Shown: positions 1 through 10,659, counted from the first letter of the stretch. The stretch is DNA of 20,041 nucleotides from Priapulus caudatus (GCF_000485595.1 NW_014577068.1:873355-893395); one strand, 5' to 3'. Translations and numbers: made by a program. The notes: generated by a model from the sequence alone, not told the origin.

Positions 1-132
1 TTTATAGGCTACGACACGTGATCGTCGGCGATACGCTGCCGCGCGCTATGCATAAGTTAGACTATCGTTGGGCATAAGTTGTGAACGCCGCAACACGCTA
101 AGCATTCGTCTACGGGCCTGGTAGCCTATAAA
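1..132. repeat. 12-bp inverted repeat bracketing the window start
   Basis: TTTATAGGCTAC at 1-12 is matched perfectly in inverse orientation by GTAGCCTATAAA at 121-132. The repeat may continue outside the window, so this could be an internal hairpin or one end of a larger element. The right arm contains the TATAAAAA of the promoter-like sequence described next. Confidence 0.5.
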
Positions 133-212
133 AAGGCTCCCGCTCGACGATTCAAATCATAACCGCACTAGACATCGCAGTATCAACATCACCTTCGCAG
201 TATCAACATGAC
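127..212 (+). promoter_or_regulatory. TATA-box core-promoter-like sequence followed by a 20-bp duplication
   Basis: TATAAAAAGG starts at 127, and a start site would be expected near 155-159. Immediately downstream a 20-bp unit is repeated in tandem (173-192 and 193-212; both contain CGCAGTATCAACAT). An ATG at 208 opens only a 20-codon frame. The arrangement could be a real core promoter cut off from its gene or chance AT sequence in a repeat. No coding region that it could serve is visible. Confidence 0.22.
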
Positions 213-540
213 AATACCATTTTTATATACCAATTCCCTTAAACGCTGCCAATACGCCATTATACGGTAGCTGTAAGTTAGAAACACGTTCAGTAAGTTC
301 TGTGGTCGTGTCCGGAACACGTCCAATACGTCTACATACGTCAATATGCGTTGGAGATAAGGTTCCAAGCACGTTACTCATAGGTTAGAAATAGGTTTTG
401 GGTACGCTAGACATTATCTCGACGTAATTCGACTTATGAGTAACTTACAAGTAACGTTTGTGAACGTGTGTCAACGATTGCATAACTTACCTACAAGTTA
501 TGGCCCGCGTATGCGGGACGTATGGTCATACGCTGGCATA

Positions 541-580
541 CGTCGGAAAAATTTTTGAGCATGCTCAAAAATTTCCGACG
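541..580. repeat. 40-bp near-perfect palindrome
   Basis: The palindrome is centred on GAGCATGCTC (557-566). Arms CGTCGGAAA...TTTTTGAGC and GCTCAAAAA...TTTCCGACG pair completely apart from two extra A residues in the left arm. It sits inside the foldback-like block and would extrude as a cruciform or fold as an RNA hairpin. Related flanking sequence (ATACGCTGG / CCAGCGTG) continues the inverse symmetry on the right after about 25 unmatched bases. Confidence 0.8.
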
Positions 581-750
581 ACCTCGCCGTACTACGAGTC
601 TACGACGTATACCAGCGTGCTCTTAACTTATACAAAGATTACCCATGCATAACTTATTCGACGTACGCCAGCGTATTCACGCAATTTTCCATACGTCGGT
701 CGGTATATACGCTGGCTTTCATACGGAGGTGGGACATAATGATGGTGCGC

Positions 751-803
751 CATAATCATATCATGATTATATCATATCATATCATATATCATGATAATCA
801 TAT
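751..803. repeat. ATCAT microsatellite with hairpin arms
   Basis: An AT-rich run is built from ATCAT/ATATCAT units. ATGATTAT at 763-770 pairs with ATAATCAT at 794-801. No function is inferred. Confidence 0.6.
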
Positions 804-971
804 TGTACGTGATTCCTCCGCTGTCATGTGTTCAGAAGTGAATATATATTTTACTTACTCCTCAGTCCTGATATGATACAATTATTGTATCCCCCGCGAC
901 GAAGTCGGCAGGGATACTATGGTTTCATGTCTCCCCAGCCGCCGCCACCGCCGCACGGTCTGCTGCAGAAA

Positions 972-1337
972 ATTTCCCTTCCGCTCTATAACTCGCCCCC
1001 TAATTGACCTAGCGCTACCAAACTTGGTATACTTACACATCTTGGGGAGAAGGTGAGCAGCGTACCAAAACCAGGTCACTGCGACCTTTATTTGACCTTG
1101 ATCATATTTCCCTTCCGCTCTCTAACTCGGCCCCTAATTGACCTAGCGCTACCAAACTTGGTATACTTACACATCTTGGGGAGAATGTGAGCAGCGTACT
1201 AAAACCAGGTCACTGCGACCTTTAGTTGACCTTGACCTTGACCTTGACCTTCATCATATTTCCCTTCCGCTCTATAACTCGGCCCCTAATTGACCTAGCG
1301 CGACCAAACTTCGTATACTTACACATCTTGGGGAGAA
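972..1337 (+). repeat. Three-unit tandem repeat, period 134/152 bp
   Basis: Units start with ATTTCCCTTCCGCTCT at 972, 1106 and 1258. Units 1 and 2 are almost identical; unit 3 is cut off after GGGGAGAA at about 1337. The difference in period (134 against 152) is exactly three extra TGACCT hexamers in unit 2 (four in a row, 1227-1250). Units 1 and 2 each hold AGGTCACTGCGACCT (1073-1087, 1207-1221), one base from the consensus estrogen-response palindrome. The minus-strand open frame across units 1-2 is a by-product of the repeat. Confidence 0.85.
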
Positions 1338-1875
1338 CACTACATGTAGTTGGCGACAACTGCCCTTTTTAGTTTATGACTGCAAACGGAGTCCCGATTC
1401 TATCATATGCAATGAAGTTACTTCAGTGAAGAAAAGAAGTGTCTTACTGAAATCTTGAGTAAATGTTTAGTTGTTTGTAGAAAGGTTTGGGTGGAATAGA
1501 ATGTATATGACTCTTGGTGTATGTATATTTGTTATCAGATTACTATCTAAATCCTAAGAGGGATTGAAGGATAACTATCCTATCATAATTATGCTATGTA
1601 CTGTATTTCCCAATAGGAAACCATGTAGTTGAATGTATGCGTGTACTTTGTATCATATAAGACACTGAGCCTGTCTGTATTTTTTAATTAATAACTGTGC
1701 AGCTGCTATTAATTGTTTAGAGTGACATGAATTAGCCATGTCAATGGATAACATTAATAAGCTGTGCACTTTAAATTGTAAATTGTAAAGCACAAACATT
1801 TAAATTGTTTACATTGCATTCACGTTATTACATTTGTTTAATAATTAACTAATTTATTGTTCAACTGTTTATTGG
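1338..1875. other. AT-rich stretch without recognisable feature
   Basis: I see no open frame, repeat unit or RNA gene here. The minus strand carries AATAAA at 1853-1858 and 1868-1873, discussed with the neighbouring exon candidate. Confidence 0.6.
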
Positions 1876-2205
1876 CTATGCCAGTAGTCTGTATGGTGCC
1901 TTGTTATACGTGGGACTGGGATCTGCAGCAGGGTGGTAGTCCATATCTGCAGGCACTTCTACACCCGCGCTCATGACATATATAGAGCTATATTCATTGC
2001 TCAAGTAAAATGGGAATCTCTGTCTAATTGTGACTTCAGTGCATTCAAGTAAGGTAAAGGCTATTGCTCTCAGCGCTCTCGCGTTGGTGCGTGCACAACA
2101 GGACATTAGTCTGTTAAGTGTGGATGTCGAGTGCGTATTATGGATCAAAGGGCAAAAGCGACTAATAGCAGCTAAGATGCACGTGCGCATTACTGCAGCT
2201 TCCAA
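1876..2205 (-). CDS. Weak candidate for the 3'-terminal exon of an unidentified gene
   Basis: The minus strand is open for about 109 codons, ending in a TAG at 1876-1878. The last 35 residues look like ordinary protein (a stretch reading VEVPADMDYHPAADPSPTYN near the C-terminus), with several tyrosines that could suit a cytoplasmic tail. Two AATAAA sequences follow the stop within 25 bases on the same strand. Possible splice acceptors in this strand lie at the AG in GAATATAG and in CACTGAAG, so only the last 40-60 codons might be exonic. The upstream start is TTG, so this is not a complete gene. I recognise no family. An open frame this long can arise by chance in a window of this size. Confidence 0.18.
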   Translation of the reverse strand: MEAAVMRTCILAAISRFCPLIHNTHSTSTLNRLMSCCARTNARALRAIAFTLLECTEVTIRQRFPFYLSNEYSSIYVMSAGVEVPADMDYHPAADPSPTYNKAPYRLLA

Positions 2206-2587
2206 AAGACGAGTCTAGCAAACGCAAGCATTCATGCGAGTATCAATGCCGCGTTACTGATTGGCGATCGCATGATATTACACTTACAGGTTTCAATTCC
2301 TTTGTCTCAGCTATATCTCAGAACGTCTGGCGATGCCGGGTGTGAAGCATCCCCAAAATCCGTTCGAGTGGATGAAATGGCCTATTTCGGCTTTGAGATT
2401 TCGAAGGAGGCATCGCGTTGGTTGTGATATCGCAAGAAGGAAAGTAAATCTATACTAATATTTCCAGTGATTGTTGGTCTGGTAGTCTCTCCGGCTATAG
2501 GCGACCAAATAGTTCGTACCTGGGTGCTGGAATTTGGTCCACATGGGTAATTTGACCCGGCAAGTGTCGTGGGATTATTTCCATTAA
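2206..2587. other. Unassigned sequence
   Basis: Mixed-composition sequence with no supported gene or repeat; it leads directly into the 150-bp tandem repeat. Confidence 0.5.
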
Positions 2588-2930
2588 CCTCAGAGGTTAC
2601 AGGAGGTCATCAAAGGCAACAAAAAACAGTCATTTGTGGCTAAACGAAGTCAGGTAAAAAGTTCGTCATGAAGTATAAAAATATTCCTTGACCCCACAAA
2701 TGTGTGTGCAGACGAGGTCAGATCTGGCCTCTGAGGTCACTAGACGTCATAGGAGGTCGCAGAAAGAACAACATTTAAATTTTTGGCTGAACGAAGCGAG
2801 GAGTTGCGGGCATTGTTATAGAGTCCAAAAGTGTTCCTCGACCTCCACAAATGGCTGGGCGGATGTGGTCAAATCTAACAGAGGTTATGTAAGGTTACTT
2901 GAGGTCACTTTTCGTTATTACACAATTGAA
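2588..2930 (+). repeat. Diverged tandem repeat, about 150-bp unit
   Basis: Two units align in order. GGCTAAACGAAG (2638) recurs as GGCTGAACGAAG (2785), spacing 147. CCACAAATG (2694) recurs at 2845, spacing 151. GAGGTCAGATCT recurs as a GTGGTCAAATCT variant. The units have diverged substantially, so the duplication is old. AGGTCA occurs at 2604, 2715, 2734 and 2902. The 97-codon open frame starting at 2688 falls inside the repeat and has no protein character. Confidence 0.65.
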
Positions 2931-3939
2931 ATTTCTGAAACCTTTCTAAACGTTTATTACGTTGTAATATTACGTTGTTAAATTTTCTTTCCTATTCCTT
3001 ATGGCACAATGGAACTTTCTAGAAACTTCTTGTGTATTTCACATGGGTATAAAACCAGGCCATTCATACCACGTTTTTGCCTCAGAAGGAAAGACCACCA
3101 ATGTCGTATATCCAAAACTTTGGCAACGTAGAATCTTTCAAACTGTTTTTGTCCGAATGTTGTTTAACCATTCGAATTTTGTTTCTCTGTTGCGACTTTA
3201 TCTTTAGAATCCGTGACAATGCCTAGGTTGTTATAGACTTGATAGGCAGTGGCAGCATTTACATTTTAATAGGCTTACCATAGTTATGCCATAGTTACCA
3301 TACACTGCCAGTTTACAATCCATGCAATTACCATGGAAAGGTTCAGCTGTAAGCCGTGATTAAACAATTAGCTTTGATGCGCCCTGACCATTTCTAATTA
3401 ATTAACGCATATGTGGCTCAGCAATCTACTATGGCCAAATATCCCCCCTTGTGTTTGTCAGATAGTTTCTTAATTTCAGTTGTGTGTTGGATCGTAAGTG
3501 ATTAAACGCCTCATCAGTTTGAAATTTTAAATTAGAACTATGTTTTCGATCTCCACTACGAGTATGACCTATATAAGCTATAATGTATTTTTTTTTCATT
3601 ACTGCCTTTACTGGGTAAAAATGTAATCGAGTGACCTCCGAAATACGCATTTTTGTGGTCTTACTTGGCTACTGGGGAGAAACTGGTAAGCTCGTTGCCG
3701 TGGCAACAATAACCATAGAAACGGGACAAAATGCATGTCAACAGCATTTGCCTGAGCTAGTATTGCAATCGTGAAAAATAGCGAGAAGAACAATCCAATA
3801 TCTTTAGAGATGGCAGCGACAGCATTCGCAGCATCGGCTCAGATCAATCCACTGACATGGTATGGGCGGCGGGCGCTGCATAACACCACATATACCCACC
3901 ATACCAACACGCGTCGGTTGGGATGGAGGTAGCAGTACC
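2931..3939. other. Unassigned, gene-free by inspection
   Basis: Several short open frames occur (for example 3001-3207) but none has recognisable domains, consistent splice context or composition different from its surroundings. A CpG-richer patch lies around 3810-3930. No RNA gene is seen. Confidence 0.5.
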
Positions 3940-4130
3940 GTCATACATAATAGCAGGAGCTAAGGCACTTGCAGATTGTCTAAGCTGGGATTGAAGCTGG
4001 GGGCATGTATGCATAAGGGTAGGATAGGAGCTGAGGCATATGTAAGGGCAGGGGAGGAGCCTAAATATGCATAGGGAGTATGGAATAGGGTAGGATCTGA
4101 AATATAGATGGGTTGAATGGGGTAGGGTAG
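3940..4130 (+). repeat. G-rich degenerate minisatellite, about 34-bp unit
   Basis: Degenerate units of the form (g)catatg-taaggg-taggg-aggagctga recur around 4003, 4036, 4064 and 4099, and the G+A-rich strand bias persists to about 4440. The strand asymmetry is clear although individual units differ heavily. Confidence 0.45.
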
Positions 4131-4133
4131 GTT

Positions 4134-4289
4134 AAGGTATTTTTATTTTTTATTTATTTATTTAGGCAATTATCCATCATATACAATACATAGCATACTT
4201 TTACAATAAAATTCTGAATTCATAAAATTGGATAACTACCAAGGATATATACACAAAAAGCATGACTAGCATACTACTAGTACAAGGTA
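4134..4289 (-). mobile_element. Possible small retroposed insertion with TTTA tail
   Basis: About 144 bp of AT-rich sequence opening with a T-rich (TTTA)n run interrupts the G-rich minisatellite. It is bracketed by AAGGTA at 4134-4139 and 4284-4289, which would be a 6-bp target duplication. On the minus strand it would end in a (TAAA)n tail, as many SINE or LINE fragments do. The flanks are themselves GGTA-rich, so the match may be coincidental. Confidence 0.25.
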
Positions 4290-5780
4290 GGTAGGTAGGT
4301 AAGAACCGAGGTATGGATAAGGTGGAAGGGGATATGTTAGTTATAGTAGCTTGCGGAAGGTGTAAGGTGTAGGGGCTGATGTGTGGATAGGACGTGAGGA
4401 ACTAGGTCGGGCTACAGGTATGTATGTACATGTCATGCTGGGTAGCACGAACTGAATGTGAGAGAGTAGAGTCTACACAAAAACTTTGTGCAGCACATAA
4501 TTATTATAAAGAAAACTTGCGATATCCGGCTTCCGATTACGTGTAATAGATTTGAACAATATGATAAAATTCAGTCACTGTAGCGCGAGAAATGATAGTA
4601 GGTTTATAAGTGTTATAATATTTTAATGGTTGCATATGCATGTAGTGATCACCGGTTACTGATCAGTGTGTCGGAGGTGCGGTGGTAATGAAGGAGCGCG
4701 GGATGCAAGCATGGCTGTCGCCAGGCAGTGACGTCAGGCGGAAGTCGCGTCGCGTCTGCGAAATAGCTGCTCGTCTTAGAGATATAGGATACAGCGTCGT
4801 CGTCGTGTATGCATTCCTGCCATACCTTGCCGAAGTGTCAGTGAATCATGCGTGCTGACTCGAGTAAAGCAGTGCCTTCGCCTTGCCCCCTTCTCCCCGC
4901 GTACTATAGGTACCGGTGTATGAACATGACATGCTGACTTTGTAGGCAGCGACACGCGCTCTCTCGGCTCACAGTATACAGCGCGCGTATTAAACCCGCC
5001 TCGCTCACTAGGCGCGTATTGATGTTTGAGATGCTGGTTATACTCGTGAATTCGTCTAATGAAGCGCTGGGAGCGAAGTTTGCGAACTCTCGTATAGCGA
5101 GGTATTAAAAGGAAAAACGGCGAGACAGGAAGGAAGCACCGAATGCTCCTTTCCCCTCAAGGCAATTAACACTATTCTCTACTTATAGTTCTTTTTTTAA
5201 TTGCTGATTAGATTTAAATAGTTAACCGGATGGTTAATATTCAGTTATTCTTCATCATATGGCAGTAATGATGCAGTGCAACCCCATTACTGTAATTCTA
5301 TATCGTATTCGTATTGTTTTTACGAATTGGCTTTTAAATATGTGTTTATTCATTTTTAAACTGATTTAGCACCTGCTAATTGAAGCCTCACTGTTAAAAC
5401 TCTCTTTAATAAACATTGGGGTTGTATTTGGCAGGCACTAGACTAGGTTGATTTATGTTATAGGCTTAATGAAAACATAATGTCTCTCCTATTTGTTATC
5501 TTTAATGCGTAAACATTACAGCTTGGCGGCTGTTTCACATAGTTTGAATTCCATTAATCTAAAAATGCAATCCTTAAAGATTCATGAATGCACTAGCTGA
5601 CAACGCAAAATATTGTGTGCGTACATGAGCACCTCTGTGGATACAGTAGTTTGGAAGCAACAATTTATTAGAATTGGAATAGGAATGTACAATGAATTAT
5701 AACTAGATGTAATCAAATTTCAAACATTTTGTGCTGTTGGCAAACAGCGTTCGATCTGCCACGCACAGAGAGATTCTGTG
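4290..5780. other. Gene-free stretch with a CpG-richer patch
   Basis: 4670-5110 is richer in CG dinucleotides than its surroundings and contains a perfect cAMP-response palindrome TGACGTCA at 4729-4736. 5170-5780 is AT-rich and featureless. I find no exon with convincing reading frame and splice signals. Confidence 0.45.
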
Positions 5781-6380
5781 TTTTTAGCTCAGCTGACGAA
5801 GTCAGATGCAGCTTGTAGAATCGCATGAATGTCTGTCAGTCCGTCCGTCCGTCCGTTTGTCAACAGTTACGGCACAAATCTTAACTGCTGGACGTACGGT
5901 CTTGATATTTGGGACGTTGCGTGGGGGGGGGATCGCGAAAAGGACTCGGGATGACAAATTTGGGGGTCAAGGGTTAAAGGTCAAGATGTGTAAACGGAGG
6001 GGGAATATTTTTCCCTTAACTTAAGGTATAGGAGGAAATACGGAATTGCGGCACAAATCTTAACGGCTCGACCTACGCTCGTAATATTCGATGTATAGTG
6101 TGATGGGGAGGAAACCCATCACCAGTGCGAAATTGGAGGTCACAGGTCAAATGGCAGTGGGGGAAAGGTCAGATATCAGACATTTTCTGAGGACATGGTC
6201 TAACGGACCGAGTGCAAAACTATTTTGTTTCAGCACTGACCTACCATTTTTATCACTTTATTGAAAGGACCATGAAATGTACTTTCCGCTGACGTGCGAA
6301 GAGTAAGTGTCTGATAATCTTTTGACCCTCAAGAGGAGGGTTAAACATTGATTTGTTGACTGTTAACAAAGGACTGCTTT
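5781..6380 (+). repeat. Dispersed repeat family A, copy 1 (full length of those here)
   Basis: Starts TTTTTAGCTCAGCTGACG, with a hairpin CTGAC-GAA-GTCAG, then a GTCCGTCCG tract, a GGGGGGATCG run, an AGGTCA-rich middle and an end near TTGTTAACAAAGGACT. TAGCTCAGCTG resembles a tRNA/Pol III A-box, but no matching B-box follows. The order is the same in copies at 10660 and 14597. AGGTCACAGGTCA at 6137-6149 is a perfect DR1. The 72-codon frame at 5806-6024 has counterparts in the other copies. Family membership is clear from the three-way alignment, but the class of element is unknown. Confidence 0.8.
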
Positions 6381-6391
6381 TGTTATTAGAG

Positions 6392-6417
6392 CCCCCACCC
6401 TCTCCCCACCCTCCCCC
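6392..6417 (-). other. G-quadruplex-forming motif on the minus strand
   Basis: The plus strand reads five C, ACCC, TCT, four C, ACCC, T, five C. The minus strand therefore has five G-runs of at least three separated by loops of 1-3 bases, which meets the standard quadruplex definition. It lies directly after the end of family A copy 1. Confidence 0.7.
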
Positions 6418-7626
6418 ACCACCACCACTACGCTCGCGCTCAACGCATATCCATGATAACATGTTAATATAGCGAAGTCATTAAAGTTACACAGCTGTAT
6501 CTGTAATTATTACTGTGCTACCGGTATAGCAAAGCCTATCATAGATTTGTATTTTTAGATCTGTATTAGTAGTATCCTAGATATATGCTCTGAGCGCGAA
6601 CGCGGTGACGGGAGGGGGCACTTGATTCGGTTGCCAGTGAGTTTATCAGAAGAATACCTGGCTACAGTACACGTCAGTTGAGCGCTGCATGTCGCTCTGC
6701 AACACTTGTTAAACAAGAATGGCGAAACCCAGTGTTTTTTAATTTGGAAATATTCTCCTGACAATTGGGTCCATAATATCTTGGTAAAGACCAGATCCAA
6801 TAACCGTATTATGTAATTGAATGAGTGCCGGCTAGTGTTACGGGCCGCGTGTGCACCTCTTAGGGGGGGGGGAATTTGTCACTGTGCCTACAGTATTCAT
6901 TTAGCAGGAGAACTATGTGCCCATTCATGTGTGCGACTACCGTTACTTATCCATAATCATCAATTTCTACAGAATAGGAGATGTCATTTTGTTTGTGCTG
7001 CTCGGAAGCTATAACCTTATTATTAATGGATATTTGAATTGCCGGATATTTCGTTAACCAGCGACAGAATAGGTGCACGGATGCGTTGTGCGGTTAAGAG
7101 TATTGTGGTCGCAGTAGACCGCCACATTGAAGCCAGTCGGGGCCATATGTCCATCCATGTCTGGCAATTATCCCTATCCCTATGCTAAAGTTCAAGCCTA
7201 TAGCTGCTATGCTCCAGGAAAGATTCGTGGATCTGGTCATCTGGTTTAATTCCTGGTCATAGAATTTTATCTGAAATTCTGCAATTATTACTTCAAAAGT
7301 TAATATCGTAGTTATACTTGCAAGGTAAGTAATGTTTACACGGATGTTCGACAGTTCATGGTTTTTAAGTTATGTTAGATTAGAAATATGATAATGAAAT
7401 ATGATAGCGCGCCGCTTATGATCAAGAAGAAATTAGGTGCCAAAAATGCTGACCACATCTTTCATGAGCGTACATAGCTAGGTGCGATGATAGAAAGGGG
7501 AGTAGTGAGGACATTGAGCTATATGCCTGATGGTCGATAGTACGATGAAGTGGCCGGGTCTTATCAAAAATGGATCAATCTTTACATGTATTATTAATTC
7601 TTGATCTTATGTACGTGTCATCCACT
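6418..7626. other. Unassigned sequence
   Basis: Only short frames without protein character are present; no repeat or RNA gene is recognised. Confidence 0.5.
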
Positions 7627-7811
7627 CACGCACGCGCGCGCGTGTTTTACCGTGAAATTCGCTCGCAATTAATAATTGCTTGTGATTATCCGATAATTCT
7701 GAGCATTCAGTGCGTAATCGCTGCAGTGCGTATTACGTGCATAAGCGTGGGCACACACGCACGCACGCGCGCGCGCGCACATACATACATAAACGCGCGC
7801 GCACACGCGTA
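7627..7811. repeat. CG/CA alternating tracts (Z-DNA-prone)
   Basis: (CG)n-containing runs at 7627-7644 and 7750-7811 alternate purine and pyrimidine: CACACACGCACGCACG, CGCGCGCGCG, an ACATACATACAT interruption, then CGCGCGCGCACACGCG. Overlapping frames on both strands here are translations of the microsatellite. Confidence 0.85.
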
Positions 7812-8469
7812 AATGCCTCTTCGTTCGGGGTGAATGAGTTTTTTTCCGGGGTGATCGTGGATCACGGGTGCGTGTCTCCCCGTACCATTAGCCAAGGGAA
7901 CTGGTAGTAGTGTGAGAGCAGGAAATGCACATAAGACCTGCGGTGTTTGCAGGCAAAGAATGCCGTGAGCCTCGTACCCGTTGTCAACAAACTAAATATT
8001 CATCATGAGTATGAAATCTTATAACATTTGATGTGAAGCGTCGTGCAAAAGTTATAGCATTGTTGAATTGTGATAGTCATAGCCACATTTCGTGATGTTT
8101 GTGACATTGGCCCACTGGTGAATTTGATTTATAGTTAATTGCTGGTAAATTAAGCAAAAGCTTGCGTTTTAAAATGGGGAAAGTACTCTTGGTTAAAAAA
8201 TGATGGAAATGAAGTGCAGAAATCTCGTGAAACAATAGAGTGTGCGTGTCTTCGCACGTCAAAGGCATTTCTATAAAACTGATATTTCAACTGCGGCCAA
8301 TGTGAAGTTGCGCCCATCCATTTATTGATGAAGATGGCTGGAATATTTAAAATTACGTAATCCTTTAACAGTAGCTAAGCTCCTGTTCGTTTTTCTGAGT
8401 AGTGTAATTAATAACCAGTGGGAAATTTAAACACCAGGCTGTGGCCGCATAAATTCTTTATATTGCGTA
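7812..8469. other. Unassigned AT-rich sequence
   Basis: No supported gene, repeat or RNA. Confidence 0.5.
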
Positions 8470-9010
8470 ACGAGTTCGTTTATGTGTTTGTATCGACGCT
8501 TTCCAATCGCGATCGCTCTCCGTCACGTCCAATATGTGACACCCGACTGTTGTCGCGAGACTTCTCACGTTCACGAATTATCTGCGACGAACATTTCTAG
8601 ACTGACACCGTACGTCGTTGAGAAGTAACGACAGTGAAACGTGACGACGGTCGGGGTCCAACTGGAACCCTGTCTGTAGCGTACATCTATAGGTTATAAT
8701 CACTGCACCTGTACTGTGGAGGTGTGAGAGCTGTGTGTGTGTGTGAGGGGAGGTGCGGTGTGAGTAATGGCGTGCCGTGGTGATTGTGGAGCGTGCAAAC
8801 GTGAAATTACAGGTCGTCTCTGTCCACATTCGTCTGGATTAGCACGCGTAGCTGGTAAAGTGGGTTGCACCGCCGCCGCGCGCATCACGCTGTGAGCTCT
8901 TCTTTAATTTGCCGCCGTATGTGTGTATGATTTGTACGTGTCGCGCCCAGCTGCTCCTTCTATTCCGTTTGCCATTATGTCGGACAGAGAGAGATTCGTA
9001 CCCGCGAGAC
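8470..9010. other. GC-richer, CpG-containing patch with a GT tract
   Basis: CG dinucleotides are dense compared with the flanks, and a short (GT)n runs at 8731-8745. Sequences such as CTGGTAAAGT near 8851 could act as a splice donor, but no coding frame supports an exon. It could be part of a regulatory region together with 9420-9789, but this is not shown. Confidence 0.3.
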
Positions 9011-9419
9011 GATTTTAAACGCGCTTTAAGTATTCATGAAAGAATGGAATTTGTGCTGAATTAAAACTAAGTTAAACCAGCTGTCTGATGTTCGCATATA
9101 TTATTTTTCTCGTAAAAAATGTTGTTTACCGATGCCTGCATGACTATCTCATGAATCATACTAGCTATAACTCTAGACGTGATGCGGCCATGATGCCGAG
9201 GCGCGCCGAGGATTGACACTTTGTGTCTTCCAATCACAGCCTATGCCGCACCAGTCACTGATATTTTTAAAGAGGGGGACCCATTGGACCACCAAATCGC
9301 CGATCTCAGGAACTAGGGCATTCTGCTAGGCTAGAACGGTTTCCTACGATAGAGTTTGGCACAAATACGAAAATAACACGCTGTTTAACGCACTGCACTA
9401 CGTCCTTCTGTTGCATTTT

Positions 9420-9789
9420 CGCATTTCCGTAATCAGAATATAAGCCCCGCCTTCTTCGTTGATGGGCATGAATGGGGCGTGACCTACGTCACCAGTTCCT
9501 GTACCTACTGTCTCTCGCCAGCCTGTTTACTTTTTGTAAATAATGAAATGCCCGGCTGATGCATTTCGCATCAAAGAGGAAAATTTTCAGCATTTTCACT
9601 CGCTGTCGGAATTAGTGAACGAGTGCGTCATTCATTGAACATTTCAGCAAAACACGTACAGCACACTGCACGACAGAGGTTGCAATGACGTCACTGTCAA
9701 AATTGCCCAACCGTCCAGCCTCATCCAATGAACGCCATAAAAATTTCCAAGTCACGCCACCGTCTTCTTTTGCTGACTCGATCGTAAGC
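9420..9789 (+). promoter_or_regulatory. Candidate RNA polymerase II promoter with CRE and TATA-like box
   Basis: Elements in order on the plus strand are a CCCCGCC GC-box-like site near 9446, CTACGTCACC near 9485, a perfect CRE TGACGTCA at 9686-9693, CCAAT at 9725-9729 and a TATA-like CATAAAAAT at 9736. A pyrimidine stretch CTTCTTTT near 9764 sits 28-29 bases after the TATA-like box and could be a TCT-type initiator. CGATCGTAAGC at about 9780-9788 could be a splice donor closing a very short 5' exon. The spacing is coherent, but no downstream coding exon can be identified, so this is inference. Confidence 0.3.
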
Positions 9790-10659
9790 AGAAGTTATAG
9801 TAAATTGGTTTGTTGTTTTGAAAATAAATTGTACGTTTAGAAAATGAATTTTTACAATGATGTGAAGGAACTTGTATATCAGGCAATTATTTTGGAAAGT
9901 TGTGAATTAATTTGCAAGTTAATAAATTGATTTGTTATTCTGTGAATTGATTTTAAATCTTGAATTTAAATTTTTTGAACAATATAAAGTAATTTATATT
10001 TTTATTAATTAATTTGAAATGTTTTAAATTGATTTAAAATTGTGTATTTGAAATGTTTGAAAATGATTTTTGAAGGGGATGGCTTTCCATAGAGTAGTAT
10101 AGCGCCCATGTTACGCACAATGGATATAGAGGCAGTACGTGTTGGTACACAAAACGGTTAGGTAGTTTTGGTAATCCTGCTAGCAGATTCAACAGATGAA
10201 TTCAGGAGATGTTTCTCCTTTATTATGACTAATTATTGAAGTGCTGCATAACAACATTAAACAGCGGCCTACGCATTCATTCTAATATCGAGTTTTGTTG
10301 AATTAAAGACCCCCAGGCCCTAAATATCACATACAACGACAACGTAAATCTCTTTCTTGGCGTGTAGAATGCGTGTTTTGGCGCGTTCTTCTACGCACGA
10401 GTGAATCTCGGGGTTTTACGGCCAGTCATGAGTCATCAGCGTCTCGGTATAGATGCTTGCGGAAAATGTGTGACGGTATGGGACCGATGTCTGCATCACT
10501 GGCAGTTTGAAACGTGTGATTGAACATGCAGCATCTGATTGAAGCGCATGAAAGGGGAAAAGATTTGTAGGCGTGTATTTCGTTCGACCCATTTTTTGAT
10601 TCCTCCAGAACAAAAGATCTCCATCAAAGCATGTGAATACTATATATAATAATATAATG
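9790..10659. other. AT-rich stretch without gene
   Basis: 9800-10075 is very AT-rich with loosely repeated AAATTGATTT/GAATTGATTT words. An ATG at 9844 opens a 28-codon frame with no recognisable character. 10075-10659 is mixed and unassigned. Confidence 0.5.

Larger units (their letters stand above)
50..720. repeat. CpG-rich foldback-like block with opposed TAAGTT/TAACTTA motifs
   Basis: TAAGTT occurs at 53, 75, 274 and 294, and its inverse TAACTTA at 441, 483, 624 and 650. The left half therefore points one way and the right half the other, with rough mirror symmetry around 350-380. A second motif, ATACGCTGGC, occurs in forward orientation at 528 and 706 and in inverse orientation (CCAGCGT) at 612 and 669. 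The block is unusually rich in CG dinucleotides. It looks like a decayed foldback or palindromic DNA element whose outer end may lie before base 1. No coding frame is seen. Confidence 0.45.

Noticed and set aside
5781-5830. tRNA gene or tRNA-derived SINE head at the start of family A
   Set aside because: TAGCTCAGCTG resembles an A-box, but there is no B-box, acceptor stem or cloverleaf, and copies 2 and 3 diverge at the A-box.
7570-7907. Three overlapping open frames on both strands with Arg/Ala/His repeats
   Set aside because: They are reading frames through the CG/CA microsatellite.
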